NCBI RefSeq assembly: GCF_000374525.1
Contig: NZ_KB894570.1
Coordinates: forward strand, 558,001 to 622,000
Source: Amorphus coralli DSM 19760
GTDB lineage: Bacteria; Pseudomonadota; Alphaproteobacteria; Rhizobiales; Amorphaceae
Direction of reading: 5' to 3'
DNA length: 64,000 nt
Position numbers and translations under genes: made by a program. Position 1 is the stretch's first letter; the number at the start of each line of letters is the position of its first letter. The notes below the pieces were generated by a model. The model was not told the origin of the DNA. It saw nothing but the letters and a program-made list of their open reading frames with translations, and ran no database searches. This document shows positions 9,262-19,605 of this stretch, in pieces.

Positions 9262-9915
9262 ATGAAACGACCGCACCGGATCGCCTGGCCTAGCCTGGCC
9301 ACCACCCTCCTCGCGGGAGCCATGGTGGCGTCGGCGAACGGCGTGGCGGCGGAAACCAACCGTTTCATGCCGCTGACCTCGCCGACGGAGGCTCCCGAGG
9401 GCTTCGTGGAATTCTGCACGCGCTTTCCGGTGGATTGCCGCCAGTCGGGGGCTGCGTCACGGGCCGTCGTGCTGACCAACGCGCGCTGGCTGGAGCTCGT
9501 CGAGGTTAACCGGCGGATCAACGCGATGATCGAGCCCACGACGGACGAGGCGTTCTACGGGCGCGAGGAGTTCTGGACGTTTCCCCAGACCGCCGGCGAC
9601 TGCGAGGACTATGTGCTGCTCAAGCGGCACGAGCTGATCGAGAAAGGCTGGCCGTCGAGCGTTCTTCTGATCACCGTGGTGCGCGACGAGCACGGCGAGG
9701 GCCATGCGGTCCTGTCGGTGGGCACCGACCGCGGCGATCTCATCCTCGACAACCGGACCAACGTCGTCCTGCCGTGGATCAACACGCCCTACCACTACGT
9801 CAAGCGGCAGGGGGTCGGCGACCCGCGGGGCTGGGTCCGGGTGCTGGACATGCGCACCACCACCGCCGTGGGGTCGATCCGCCCGCGTGACGCGGACACC
9901 CTCCCCCACGACTGA
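9262..9915 (+). CDS. Periplasmic bacterial transglutaminase-like cysteine proteinase (BTLCP)
   Basis: 217 aa with an N-terminal signal peptide (hydrophobic to about residue 30, GVAAE). The papain-like transglutaminase triad of the BTLCP (DUF920) family is visible: Cys in QTAGDCEDYVLLK (about C114), His in EGHAVLSVG (about H148) and Asp in LILDNR (about D163). The target is unknown; family members in other proteobacteria (LapG) cleave periplasmic adhesins, but no LapD or adhesin partner is in the window, so that role is not assigned. It is convergent with the gamma carbonic anhydrase gene, 12 bp away. Confidence 0.9.
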   Translation: MKRPHRIAWPSLATTLLAGAMVASANGVAAETNRFMPLTSPTEAPEGFVEFCTRFPVDCRQSGAASRAVVLTNARWLELVEVNRRINAMIEPTTDEAFYGREEFWTFPQTAGDCEDYVLLKRHELIEKGWPSSVLLITVVRDEHGEGHAVLSVGTDRGDLILDNRTNVVLPWINTPYHYVKRQGVGDPRGWVRVLDMRTTTAVGSIRPRDADTLPHD

Positions 9916-9927
9916 AACTGGTTCTGT

Positions 9928-10455
9928 TCAGATTAGCTCGAGGCCGCTCGCGTAGCGCTTCCAGTTGGCGACATAGTGCGCCGCGCTGTGGGTCAGCGCC
10001 TTCTCGGCCTCCGCATCCAGCGTGCGGATCACCTTGCCCGGCATGCCCACCACCAGCGAGTTGTCGGGAATCTCCTTGCCCTCGGGAATGAGGGCATTGG
10101 CACCGACAATGCAATTGCGCCCGATGCGGGCGTGGTTGAGCACGGTGGCGCCCATGCCGATCAGCGAATTGTCGCCGATCGTGCAGCCATGCAGGATCGC
10201 CTTGTGGCCGATCGTGCAGTCGGCACCGATGGTCAGCGGAGCGTCCATGTCGGTGTGGAAGACCGACCCGTCCTGGACGTTGGAGCGCTCGCCGATCTCG
10301 ATCCACTCGTTGTCGCCGCGCAGCACGGCGCCCCACCAGACGCTTGCGTCCTTGAGGAGCCGAACGCGGCCGATGAGGACCGCGGTCGGGGCAACCCAGT
10401 GGTCCCCCTCGCCCGGCAAATCGGGGCGCGCGCCCTCCAGAGCGTAAAGCGGCAC
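9928..10455 (-). CDS. Gamma carbonic anhydrase family protein
   Basis: 175 aa, starting at a GTG at 10455 ([15 protein letters not shown]), 5 bp after the stop of the upstream DUF3126 gene and with GGAAGAG upstream. The protein is a left-handed beta helix of hexapeptide repeats ([20 protein letters not shown]...). Histidines that bind metal in this family are at VFHTDMD and IGHKAILHG. Carbonic anhydrase activity is possible but not proven for this YrdA/PaaY-type branch. The order cysE, DUF3126, gamma-CA on the minus strand suggests one transcript. Confidence 0.93.
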   Translation of the reverse strand: MPLYALEGARPDLPGEGDHWVAPTAVLIGRVRLLKDASVWWGAVLRGDNEWIEIGERSNVQDGSVFHTDMDAPLTIGADCTIGHKAILHGCTIGDNSLIGMGATVLNHARIGRNCIVGANALIPEGKEIPDNSLVVGMPGKVIRTLDAEAEKALTHSAAHYVANWKRYASGLELI

Positions 10456-10460
10456 GGTGC

Positions 10461-10673
10461 CTACTCTTCCACGTCGATCTCGAGGATCGACATGGTGAAG
10501 GTCCACGACAGGTCCTCGTCCTCGTCGTCGCGGAACAGGACGCCGATGAACTCGTCGCCGAGATAGACCTCGGAGGAATCCGTCTTCTTCGGGCGGGCCC
10601 GAACGGTCAGCGTCGGGCAATTAAATTTCCGCTGCAAGTAGTTCTGTACCTTAGCGATTTCCGCCTTATCCAA
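10461..10673 (-). CDS. DUF3126 family protein, TTG start
   Basis: 70 aa. It begins at TTG (10671-10673; protein [17 protein letters not shown]...), with GGAGGA six bases upstream; no ATG is available at the conserved start. It contains the family core [16 protein letters not shown] and [19 protein letters not shown]. This short acidic protein is conserved in Rhizobiales next to cysE; its function is unknown. A much longer frame extending upstream is antisense-like noise over cysE. Confidence 0.9.
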   Translation of the reverse strand: MDKAEIAKVQNYLQRKFNCPTLTVRARPKKTDSSEVYLGDEFIGVLFRDDEDEDLSWTFTMSILEIDVEE

Positions 10674-10747
10674 GAAATCCTCCAGTTGGGAATCTGAGGT
10701 GAGAAGAAGGCGAAGGCCACCGGCCTCCGCACGGTTTGCGACGGCGC

Positions 10748-11581
10748 TCAGGCGCGCTCGTCGAAATCTGCGAGGATCTGGTCCATGGAACGCGACGGCT
10801 CCGCGCACCCCGCCGCCCCGACGACCCGGGCCGGCACGCCCGCGACGGTCGACTTGGGCGGAACCGGCTTCAAGACCACCGACCCAGCGGCCACGCGCGC
10901 ACACTGTCCGACTTCGATGTTGCCGAGGATCGCCGCATGAGCGCCAATCAGTACGCCGCGCCGGATCTTCGGATGACGGTCGCCATCTTCCTTGCCGGTG
11001 CCGCCGAGCGTGACGCCCTGCAGGATGGAGACATCGTCCTCGATGACCGCCGTCTCGCCGACCACGACGCCGGTCGCGTGATCGATGAAAATGCCCTTGC
11101 CCATCCGCACGGCGGGATGAATGTCGACCTGGAACTGAGCAGACGCCCGGCTCTGCAGATAGAGCGCGAAGTCGCGCCGCCCCTCTTGCCAGAGCCAATG
11201 GGCGAGACGCTGGGTCTGGATCGCCTGGAAGCCCTTGAAGTAGAGGACCGGGTCGATCAGCCGGTGGCAGGCCGGATCGCGGTCATAGACGGACACGATG
11301 TCGACCCGGAGCGTGTCGGCAAGATCGGGCTGCGCGTCGAACGCCTGTCGGAAGGCATGCCGGATATGGGTCGGGCCCACGGCCGGATCGCCCAGCCGGT
11401 CGGCGAGACGCTGGCCCACCACGTCTTCCAGGCAGGACTGGTCGAGAACGGTTGCGTGCATGAAGCCGGCGAGCGCCGGCTCCGACTGCGCGATCCGGCG
11501 CGCGTCCTCACGAATCCGCTCCCAGACCGGATCGTGACTGACCAGCGGAGCGACGGTTTCGCGCTCGGTAATCGAAGCCAT
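10748..11581 (-). CDS. cysE: Serine O-acetyltransferase
   Basis: 277 aa from ATG 11581 (MASITERETVAP), with AAAGGAC upstream. It acetylates L-serine with acetyl-CoA to O-acetylserine, the committed step of cysteine synthesis. The N-terminal helical SATase domain (about residues 10-110) is followed by a hexapeptide-repeat beta helix with the catalytic segment DIHPAVRMGKGIFIDHATG and the acetyl-CoA loop LGGTGKEDGDRHPKI. The C-terminal tail, which in this family docks into cysteine synthase, ends DQILADFDERA here. It is the first gene of the cysE/DUF3126/gamma-CA group. Confidence 0.97.
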   Translation of the reverse strand: MASITERETVAPLVSHDPVWERIREDARRIAQSEPALAGFMHATVLDQSCLEDVVGQRLADRLGDPAVGPTHIRHAFRQAFDAQPDLADTLRVDIVSVYDRDPACHRLIDPVLYFKGFQAIQTQRLAHWLWQEGRRDFALYLQSRASAQFQVDIHPAVRMGKGIFIDHATGVVVGETAVIEDDVSILQGVTLGGTGKEDGDRHPKIRRGVLIGAHAAILGNIEVGQCARVAAGSVVLKPVPPKSTVAGVPARVVGAAGCAEPSRSMDQILADFDERA

Positions 11582-11753
11582 GGCCGCGTGTCCTTTCGTG
11601 GTGTCGCGATCCGTGGGGTGAAAGATAGTGCCTCGGCGCGCCGGAGGCAAAGCCACGGAGCCATCGCAGTCTCGTGAGCGCGAGATTGCGCAATCGGCAC
11701 CGAAGGTCAAATGCCCAGGCCGCAGATCGGTTTCGCGGTCCGTCCGCCAGCGG

Positions 11754-12530
11754 TCAGGGACGCTCGGCCAGGAACGCCAGCACGCCGGCCTTGTAGGCCT
11801 TGTCGCCGACGGCCAGCATGTGGTCGCGGCCGGGAATGATGCACACCTTCGCACCCGGAATGATCGCGGCGAGCTCATCCGCAGACCCGGCGATGTCGTC
11901 GGTCGTTCCGACAGCGATCAGGGCGGGCGGCTGAAGTTCGGCGATGGCTTCCTCGGTGATCTTGTTGTTGGAGGCCCGCATGCAGAGCGCCAGCGCCTTC
12001 AGGTCGCTTTTCGTCTGCTGGGCAAAGAGGCGGAAGCGCCGCCCGAGTGACGTCTGTACGTCGTCCAGCGTCGGTGCCTCCAGCGCCGAGGCGATCTCCT
12101 CCTGGCCGCCGACACCGCGGATCATGCCGTAGCCGAGACCGCCGAAGGTCACGCTGCGCACCCTTTCGGGATGGGAAAGCGACAGGAAGGCGGAGATCCG
12201 CGCGCCCATCGAGTAGCCCATCACGTCGGCGCGCTCGAGACCGAGATGATCGATCAGCCGAGCCGCGTCGCCCGCCATGACATGGGCTCCGTAAGCTTCC
12301 TTTTCGTAGGTCTTCTCGCTTTCGCCGTGGCCGCGATTGTCCAGCGCGATGACGCGCCGGCCATCCTTCAGAAGCGTATCGACCCAGCCGGGCGTCACCC
12401 AGTTCATCTCCGTGGAGGAGGCAAAGCCATGGATGAGCAGGATCGGGTCGCCCTCGCCCTCGTCGAAGTAGGCGATGGACAGGCCGTCGGAGGTGAAGGT
12501 CTTGGTCTGGTAGGGGGAAGCCACGGTCAC
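11754..12530 (-). CDS. Alpha/beta hydrolase
   Basis: 258 aa from a GTG at 12530. It has a full alpha/beta-hydrolase fold: oxyanion HGFASSTEMNW, nucleophile elbow GYSMGA, acid in GTTDDIAG and catalytic His in PGRDHMLA. It belongs to the same broad group as haloalkane dehalogenase-like and enol-lactone hydrolases, but the substrate is unclear. No signal peptide is visible. The Shine-Dalgarno is weak, and a second GTG two codons later is an alternative start. Confidence 0.9.
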   Translation of the reverse strand: MTVASPYQTKTFTSDGLSIAYFDEGEGDPILLIHGFASSTEMNWVTPGWVDTLLKDGRRVIALDNRGHGESEKTYEKEAYGAHVMAGDAARLIDHLGLERADVMGYSMGARISAFLSLSHPERVRSVTFGGLGYGMIRGVGGQEEIASALEAPTLDDVQTSLGRRFRLFAQQTKSDLKALALCMRASNNKITEEAIAELQPPALIAVGTTDDIAGSADELAAIIPGAKVCIIPGRDHMLAVGDKAYKAGVLAFLAERP

Positions 12531-12737
12531 TCGCAGGACAGGAGTCGGTGTCGGATCGGAACGGTGCGAACCTTAGGGTTTCGCCGCCGGTCAGGAAAGG
12601 GCACCCCTGGCTGCGCCTGCGGCAAAGCGAGCGGCCTCCCCCTTTGGCATTCGTGCTGCATTGCGCTAGGTATCGGCCGGATTGCGCGATATCGTCCGCG
12701 CGAAATCGAGTCCGACCAGATTTGCGGAGCGCCGGCC

Positions 12738-12983
12738 ATGGCGGAGAATGTCATTCCCCATTTCCAGAACGATCCCGGCGTGGATCGGATTCGGGTCGGG
12801 GCGAAGGAATTCATGTGCGTGGGCGCGCGCCCGCCGTTCGATCACCCGCACGTCTTCCTGGACATGGGCGACGAGGGCGAGATCGTCTGCCCCTATTGCT
12901 CCACCCACTATATCTACGATGCCTCACTCAATCCGCACGATGCCGATCCGTCGGCCTGCGAGTTCAAGGAAGCGGCGGCCTGA
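12738..12983 (+). CDS. Zinc-finger domain protein (zf-CHCC type)
   Basis: 81 aa. The CHCC zinc motif is visible as FMCVG, then FDHPHVFLDMGD, then IVCPYCSTHYIY (Cys, His, Cys-x2-Cys), matching the zf-CHCC family that includes the mitochondrial complex I subunit NDUFS6 and its alphaproteobacterial homologues. An accessory role in respiratory complex I is known for eukaryotic and alphaproteobacterial relatives and is only inferred here. It is followed after 15 bp by the FAD monooxygenase gene, and the pair is divergent from the alpha/beta hydrolase. Confidence 0.92.
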   Translation: MAENVIPHFQNDPGVDRIRVGAKEFMCVGARPPFDHPHVFLDMGDEGEIVCPYCSTHYIYDASLNPHDADPSACEFKEAAA

Positions 12984-12998
12984 GCAGGTCGCTCCGTC

Positions 12999-14174
12999 AT
13001 GACTGAGGCTGGATCGATTGCCGTCGCCGGCGCGGGCATTGCCGGACTGACGAGCGCGATCCAGCTTGCTCGTCGCGGCCACACCGTCGACATCTACGAA
13101 CGCGCTGCCGCGCTGAGCGAGGTGGGCGCGGGCATCCAGCTTTCCCCCAATGTCGGCCGCGTGCTGTCCGCGCTCGGCCTCGACGACGCGCTCGACGCGG
13201 TGGCCGTGCGACCACGGTCGGTGGAGATGCGGTCGGCAGCGACCGGTCGGCTCATTGCCCGGGTGCCGCTGGGACAGGCAGCGGAGGCGCGGTTCGGGGC
13301 GCCCTACCGCGTCATCCATCGCGCCGATCTTCAGCGGGTCCTGCTGGACGCCGCCCTTGCCTCTCCCTCGATCCGCCTGCACCTCGACCGTTGCGTCACC
13401 GATGTCAGCCAGACCGACGATGCGGTGTCGATCGATCTCAGCGGCGAACAGCGGGCCGCGGCGCTGCTTCTGGCGTGCGACGGAGTCTGGTCGGCCCTGC
13501 GTCCGGCCGTGAGCCAGGCGAGAGCGAAACCGACCGGACAAACCGCATGGCGAACCGTGATCGACGAGCCGGGCAACGCAGCCGAGCCGGTCACGGAGCT
13601 TTGGCTCGGGCCGGATGTCCACATCGTGCGCTATCCCGTGGCCGGCGGCGCCGGGTCGAACATCGTCGTGGTGATGGCGGACGCAGGCAGCTCGCCGGCG
13701 CCAGGCGCGACGGAGACGCCGGGACGGTTGCCCGAGAACAGGCTGTCCCGCCTCGACCCGAGCCTGCGCGAGACGCTGCTGTCGGTTTCCACCTGGACCC
13801 GGTGGCCGCTCTTCGGCGTTGATCCGCGCGCGCCCTGGACGAAGGGCCGAATCGGACTTCTCGGCGATGCCGCCCACGCCATGCTGCCCTTTTTGGCGCA
13901 GGGCGGCGCCATGGCCATCGAGGATGCCACGGAGCTGGCCATTGCAGTCGAAGAGCATGGCGCAACGCCCCAGGCGCTGGTCGCCTATGAACGCAGACGC
14001 AAGCCGCGCGTCGGCCCGATCTGGCGCGAGGCCGGGCGGCTTGCCCGGGTCTATCATCTCGGCGTACCGGCCTCGCTGGCGCGCGACATGGCGCTCGCCG
14101 CGCTGGGTCCGGAGAGGCTCCTGCGGCGCATGGACCACATCTACGGCTGGCAGCCAACGACGCTGCCGACTTGA
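12999..14174 (+). CDS. FAD-dependent monooxygenase (salicylate hydroxylase-like)
   Basis: 391 aa. It is a group A flavin monooxygenase. The N-terminal Rossmann motif is VAGAGIAGLTSAIQLARRG with the following YERA. The second FAD motif is GLLGDAAHAMLPFLAQGGAM near residue 285. The DG-type NADPH motif region reads LLLACDGVWSALR. It most resembles salicylate and 3-hydroxybenzoate hydroxylases and UbiH-like enzymes. No partner catabolic genes flank it, so the substrate is unknown. Confidence 0.9.
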   Translation: MTEAGSIAVAGAGIAGLTSAIQLARRGHTVDIYERAAALSEVGAGIQLSPNVGRVLSALGLDDALDAVAVRPRSVEMRSAATGRLIARVPLGQAAEARFGAPYRVIHRADLQRVLLDAALASPSIRLHLDRCVTDVSQTDDAVSIDLSGEQRAAALLLACDGVWSALRPAVSQARAKPTGQTAWRTVIDEPGNAAEPVTELWLGPDVHIVRYPVAGGAGSNIVVVMADAGSSPAPGATETPGRLPENRLSRLDPSLRETLLSVSTWTRWPLFGVDPRAPWTKGRIGLLGDAAHAMLPFLAQGGAMAIEDATELAIAVEEHGATPQALVAYERRRKPRVGPIWREAGRLARVYHLGVPASLARDMALAALGPERLLRRMDHIYGWQPTTLPT

Positions 14175-14237
14175 GGCCGTGCCCGGCTCGGGGTAGACGA
14201 GCGCACCGAATTCCCGTCACCGACAGCGGTTTTCCCG

Positions 14238-14990
14238 ATGACAGACGACGATCTCACCGCCTCCCCCTCCCAGTCGGTCACCGCCGGAATCGTGGTGATC
14301 GGCGACGAGATCCTGTCCGGCCGGACCAAGGACACCAATGCCGGCTACATTGCGGAATATCTCACCGAGCACGGCATCGAGGCCTGCGAGATCCGCATGG
14401 TGCCGGACGTGACGTCGATGATCGTAGAAGCGGTCGACACGCTGCGGGCGCGCTACACCTACGTGTTCACCACCGGCGGCATCGGCCCGACCCATGACGA
14501 CATCACGGCCGACGCGATCGCCACGGCCTTTGGCGTCGGCATCGAGATCGACCAGCGCGCCGTGGCAATGCTGCGCCAGCGCTATCCCGAGATGGACCTG
14601 ACGCCGGCGCGGCTGCGCATGGCGCGCATCCCGCACGGGGCGGAACTGATCGAGAACACCGTATCGGGCGCCCCGGGCTTCCAGATCGGCAACGTGTTCG
14701 TGATGGCCGGCGTGCCCAAGATCATGCAGGGCATGCTCGGCGGCATCGGTCCGCGCCTGCGCTCCGGCCGCAAGATTCTCAGCGACAGCGTCACCGCGCT
14801 CCTGCCGGAGGGCAAGATCGCCGAGCCGCTGTCGGAGATCGCCAAGACGTTTCCGGACGTGAGCATCGGCTCCTATCCGCATTTCGACGGCGAGGGATTC
14901 CGCACCCAGATCGTGATGCGCAGTCGCGACGCGGACCGGATCGCCACGGTGAAGACCGCCGTGGAAGCCGCGATCCGGGACCTCGGCTGA
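14238..14990 (+). CDS. Competence/damage-inducible CinA-like molybdopterin-binding domain protein
   Basis: 250 aa, containing only the MoCF-biosynthesis/CinA N-terminal domain: GIVVIGDEILSGRTKDTNA, then VFTTGGIGPTHDDITADAIA and an LP-rich C-terminal lobe. The separate CinA C-terminal nicotinamide-nucleotide amidase domain is absent, as in most alphaproteobacterial copies. CinA-type N-domains hydrolyse ADP-ribose-like nucleotides in studied homologues; that activity is an inference here. It lies 27 bp before gpt in the same orientation. Confidence 0.92.
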   Translation: MTDDDLTASPSQSVTAGIVVIGDEILSGRTKDTNAGYIAEYLTEHGIEACEIRMVPDVTSMIVEAVDTLRARYTYVFTTGGIGPTHDDITADAIATAFGVGIEIDQRAVAMLRQRYPEMDLTPARLRMARIPHGAELIENTVSGAPGFQIGNVFVMAGVPKIMQGMLGGIGPRLRSGRKILSDSVTALLPEGKIAEPLSEIAKTFPDVSIGSYPHFDGEGFRTQIVMRSRDADRIATVKTAVEAAIRDLG

Positions 14991-15017
14991 CTTCAGACGA
15001 CCAGCAAGGACACCAGA

Positions 15018-15533
15018 ATGGCCGAGCCCACCGCCGCCCCGCCGGATAAGGCATTTCCCGTTTCCTGGGACCAGTTTCACCGCGACGCGCGTGCGCTGGC
15101 CTGGCGCCTCGCCGGTCAGGGTGATTTCAAGGGGATCGCCTGCATCACCCGCGGCGGGCTGGTGCCGGCCGCCATCGTGGCCCGGGAGCTGGGCATCCGG
15201 CTCATCGATACCTTCTGCGTAGCCTCCTATCACGAGTACAAGACGCAGGGGAATCTCACGGTGCTCAAGGGCGTCAGCCAGGCGCTGACCGAGGTCGGCG
15301 GCGAGGACGGCGAGCACGTCCTCATCATCGACGACCTGGTGGACACCGGCGCCACGGCGAAGGTGGTGCGCAGCTTCCTGCCGAAGGCGCATTTCGCCAC
15401 CGTCTACGCCAAGCCCCAGGGCCGGCCGCTGGTGGACACCTTCATCACCGAGGTGTCCCAGGACACCTGGATCTACTTCCCGTGGGATCTGGGCCTGTCG
15501 TTCCAGGCACCCATCTCCGGCCACAAGGCCTGA
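15018..15533 (+). CDS. gpt: Xanthine (guanine) phosphoribosyltransferase
   Basis: 171 aa. It salvages xanthine and guanine by transfer to PRPP. The PRPP-binding loop is [16 protein letters not shown]. The N-terminal part [19 protein letters not shown] and the hood region with WIYFPWDL are characteristic of Gpt-type enzymes. ATG 15018 has AAGGA at good spacing. Confidence 0.95.
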   Translation: MAEPTAAPPDKAFPVSWDQFHRDARALAWRLAGQGDFKGIACITRGGLVPAAIVARELGIRLIDTFCVASYHEYKTQGNLTVLKGVSQALTEVGGEDGEHVLIIDDLVDTGATAKVVRSFLPKAHFATVYAKPQGRPLVDTFITEVSQDTWIYFPWDLGLSFQAPISGHKA

Positions 15534-15540
15534 GCAGACG

Positions 15541-15560
15541 GATCGGGGCGCGCGCCCCGA

Positions 15561-15562
<2 letters not shown>
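15541..15562. terminator. Perfect 22-bp palindrome between convergent gpt and dppF
   Basis: An 11-bp inverted repeat without a spacer (GATCGGGGCGC and its complement), placed between two converging stop codons and overlapping the dppF stop. It is well placed for a bidirectional terminator, but neither side has a clear T-run, so the call is moderate. Confidence 0.5.
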
Positions 15563-16585
<1,023 letters not shown>

Positions 16586-16589
<4 letters not shown>

Positions 16590-17560
16590 GCCGCGGCCTC
16601 GCCGGTGTGAAGGGGATAGTGGCAGAGCGCCTCGCCCAGCTCCGGCGGCTGGCGCGGCGGCTCCACGGTGCGGCAGCGCTCGTCGGCGAAGGCGCAGCGC
16701 GGGTTGAACAGGCAGCCTGTCGGCCGGTCGCCCTGCCCCGGCACCACGCCGGGGATCGCGGGAAGCCGGTCGCCGGTGGCGCGGTCCGGCAGCGCGTCGA
16801 GAAGCGCCGCCGTATAGGGATGGTGCGGCGCGTCGAAGAGGCCGGTGACGTCCTGCCGCTCCACCTGCTTGCCGGCATACTGGACGACCACGCGCTGGGC
16901 GGTTTCCGCCACCACGCCCATGTCGTGGGTGATCAGCACCAGCCCCATCTCCGTCTCCTTCTGGAGATCGACGAGCAGGTCGAGGATCTGGGCCTGGATG
17001 GTCACGTCGAGCGCCGTCGTCGGCTCGTCGGCGATGAGCAGCTTGGGCCGGCAGGAGATCGCCATGGCGATCATCACGCGCTGGCTCATGCCGCCGGAGA
17101 GCTGGTGCGGAAACGCCGACAGGCGCTTTTCGGGCTCCGGGATGCCGACCAGCGAAAGAAGCTCGATGGCGCGCTTCTTCCGCTCCGACCGGCCGAGGCC
17201 GAGATGGGTCTTCAGGGCTTCGCCGATCTGGAATCCCACCGTGAAGCACGGGTTCAGGCTCGACATCGGCTCCTGGAAGATCATCGAGATGTCGCGCCCG
17301 ATGATCTCGCGCCGGCGGCGCTTCGAGGCCGTCTTCAGGTCGACGCCGTCGAACTCCATGTGAGCGGCGGTTACGGTGGCCGTGGGCGGCAGCAGTCCCA
17401 TCACGGCGAGCATCGCCACGGACTTGCCCGAGCCGGATTCGCCGACGATGGACAGCACCTCGCCGGCATCGACGGAGATGTCGACGCCATCGACGGCCTT
17501 GAAGGCGCCGGTGGAGGTGGCGAAGGTGACCGAGAGGTCGCGGATGTCGAGAAGGGGCAT
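16586..17560 (-). CDS. dppD: Dipeptide ABC transporter ATP-binding protein
   Basis: 324 aa. Walker A GESGSGKSVAMLAVMG, signature QLSGGMSQRVMIAMA, Walker B LLIADEPTTALDVT, H-loop ITHDMGVV. The C-terminal OppD/DppD extension again has cysteines (CLFNPRCAFADERC). It pairs with DppF to energise the DppBC permease. It is two bases downstream of the dppC stop and overlaps dppF by 4 bp. Confidence 0.95.
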
Positions 17561-17562
17561 CC

Positions 17563-18486
17563 TCAGCTCCGCTTGAGTTTCGGGTCGAGGGTGTCGCGCA
17601 GCCCGTCGCCGACGAGGTTGATCGCCAGCACGGTGACCAGGATGGCGACGCCCGGCAGCGTGACCAGCCACGGCGCGCGGGTGATGAACTCGCGGCTGTC
17701 GGCGAGCATCGTGCCCCACTCCGGCGTCGGAGGCTGGGCGCCCATGCCGAGGAAGCCGAGGGCGGCGACGTCGAGGATGGCGGTGGAGAAGGACAGCGTT
17801 GCCTGCACGATCAGCGGGGCGAGGCAGTTCGGCAGAATGGTCCTGGTCATCAGCCGGACCTTGCCGGCACCGGCGACGCGGGCGGAGACCACGTAGTCCT
17901 TGTTCTTCTCCGACAGCACCGAGGCGCGCGTCAGCCGGACGAAATGCGGCTGCAGGACGAGCGCGATGGCAATCATGGCGTTGCGCAGGCCCGGACCGAG
18001 AATGGCCACCAGGACGAGGGCCAGGAGCAACGACGGGAACGCCAGGATCACGTCCATCAGCCGCATGATGACGGTGTCGACCCAGCCCCGGAAGAAGCCG
18101 GCGACGAGGCCGAGCAGGATGCCGCTGACGAGCGCCAGCGTGACCACGACGAGGCCGATGACGAGCGAGTAGCGCGCGCCATAGATAAGCCGGGAAAGAA
18201 CATCGCGGCCGACGGCATCCGTTCCCAGAAGGAAGGCGGCCTTGCCATCGGCGTCCCAAACCGGCGGAACGAGCAGCGAGTCGCGGAACTGCTGGTCGGG
18301 CGAGTACGGCGCCAGGAGCGGCGCAAGCAGCGCCACGATCACCAGCGTCAGGAAGACGAAGAGGCCGGCGACGGCGCCCTTGTTCTCCGAGAAATAGTAC
18401 CAGAACTCCTTCAGCATCGCCCGGCGGGCGGAGCGGCTGGAGCGCGTGGTGTCGGCGGCGGTTTCGGTCACGGTCTGATCGGTCAT
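17563..18486 (-). CDS. dppC: Dipeptide ABC transporter permease
   Basis: 307 aa from ATG 18486 (MTDQTVTETAADTTR); an upstream in-frame start would add 17 non-conserved residues inside dppB. It has a cytoplasmic N-terminus, six membrane segments and the OppC N-terminal motif LAPYSPDQQ. The EAA loop that contacts the ATPases is in VVSARVAGAGKVRLMTRTIL. It lies 4 bp after dppB. Confidence 0.95.
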   Translation of the reverse strand: MTDQTVTETAADTTRSSRSARRAMLKEFWYYFSENKGAVAGLFVFLTLVIVALLAPLLAPYSPDQQFRDSLLVPPVWDADGKAAFLLGTDAVGRDVLSRLIYGARYSLVIGLVVVTLALVSGILLGLVAGFFRGWVDTVIMRLMDVILAFPSLLLALVLVAILGPGLRNAMIAIALVLQPHFVRLTRASVLSEKNKDYVVSARVAGAGKVRLMTRTILPNCLAPLIVQATLSFSTAILDVAALGFLGMGAQPPTPEWGTMLADSREFITRAPWLVTLPGVAILVTVLAINLVGDGLRDTLDPKLKRS

Positions 18487-18490
18487 GGCC

Positions 18491-19498
18491 TCACCCCTGC
18501 CTGATGCGCGGATTGATGAAGCCGTAGAGCAGGTCAACCATGAGGTTCACGACCATGACCACTGCGGCGATCAGCAGGAGGCCGCCCTGCACCACCGGGT
18601 AATCCCGCTTGAAGACGGAATCGAGCATCCACTTGCCGACCCCCGGCCAGGAAAAGATCGTCTCGGTGAGGATGGCACCCGCCATCATCACGCCGACCTG
18701 CAGGCCGATCACGGTGACCACCGGGATAAGGGCGTTGCGCAAGGCATGCAGCCCGACAATACGACCGGACGACAGGCCCTTGGCGCGGGCGGTCCGGACA
18801 TAGTCCTCGCCGAGCACCTCCAGCATGGCCGAACGCGTCTGGCGCGCGATGACCGCAAGCGGGATCGTCCCCAAGACGATGGACGGCAGGATCAGGTGGC
18901 TGACGGCGGAGGCGAAGGCCCCCTTCTCGCCGGATAGCAGCGAGTCGATCAGCATGAAGCCGGTGACCTGCGGGAAGTAGTACATCAGCGAGATGCGGCC
19001 GGAGACCGGCGTCCATCCCAGCGTGACGGAGAACAGGATGATGAGCAGCAGGCCCCACCAGAAGATCGGCATGGAGTAGCCGACAAGGGCCGTCGTCATG
19101 ATCGACTGGTCGTAGATGGAGCCGCGCTTCACGGCGGCGATGACGCCGGCCGGAATGCCGATGATGACGGCAAGAAACATGGCGCAGAGGGAGAGTTCGA
19201 GCGTCGCCGGGAAGCGCGCCAGGAACTCGTCGAGAACCGGCTGCTTGCTGACCAGCGAGGTGCCGAAATCGCCGTGCAGGATCGCCCAGAGATAGTCCCA
19301 GTACTGGACCACCAGCGGCCGATCGAAGCCAAGAAGCTCCTGCAGCTGGGCGTAGCGCTCGGGCGTAACGCCGCGCTCGCCGGCAAGCAGCAGGATCGGA
19401 TCACCCGGCAGCACGCGGATGAAGGCGAACGTGACGATCGAGACGCCGATAAAGGTCGGGATCAGGATCCCGAACCGATGGAGAAGAAATCGGAGCAT
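18491..19498 (-). CDS. dppB: Dipeptide ABC transporter permease
   Basis: 335 aa, six transmembrane segments. It has the BPD_transp_1 fold with the family N-terminus RFGILIPTFIGVSIVTF and RVLPGDP, and the EAA loop DYVRTARAKGLSSGRIVGLHA. It forms the inner-membrane channel with DppC. It is separated from dppA by 107 bp that contain a hairpin. Confidence 0.96.
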   Translation of the reverse strand: MLRFLLHRFGILIPTFIGVSIVTFAFIRVLPGDPILLLAGERGVTPERYAQLQELLGFDRPLVVQYWDYLWAILHGDFGTSLVSKQPVLDEFLARFPATLELSLCAMFLAVIIGIPAGVIAAVKRGSIYDQSIMTTALVGYSMPIFWWGLLLIILFSVTLGWTPVSGRISLMYYFPQVTGFMLIDSLLSGEKGAFASAVSHLILPSIVLGTIPLAVIARQTRSAMLEVLGEDYVRTARAKGLSSGRIVGLHALRNALIPVVTVIGLQVGVMMAGAILTETIFSWPGVGKWMLDSVFKRDYPVVQGGLLLIAAVVMVVNLMVDLLYGFINPRIRQG

Positions 19499-19568
19499 GG
19501 TGCCTCTGGCGAACGGGCTCGCGGGAAAGGGGGCAAGACGCCGCCCCTCCCCGCGACATCACCCGGAA

Positions 19569-19591
19569 CGGGGCGGCGCGAGGCCGCCCCG
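19569..19591 (-). terminator. Intercistronic hairpin between dppA and dppB
   Basis: A 9-bp perfect stem (CGGGGCGGC with GCCGCCCCG) and a 5-nt loop. There is no strong U-run after it, so it is more likely an attenuator or 3'-end stabiliser that keeps the binding-protein message more abundant than the permease message, as is known for many binding-protein operons. Confidence 0.55.
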
Positions 19592-19605
19592 ACCGTCGGG
19601 CGGAC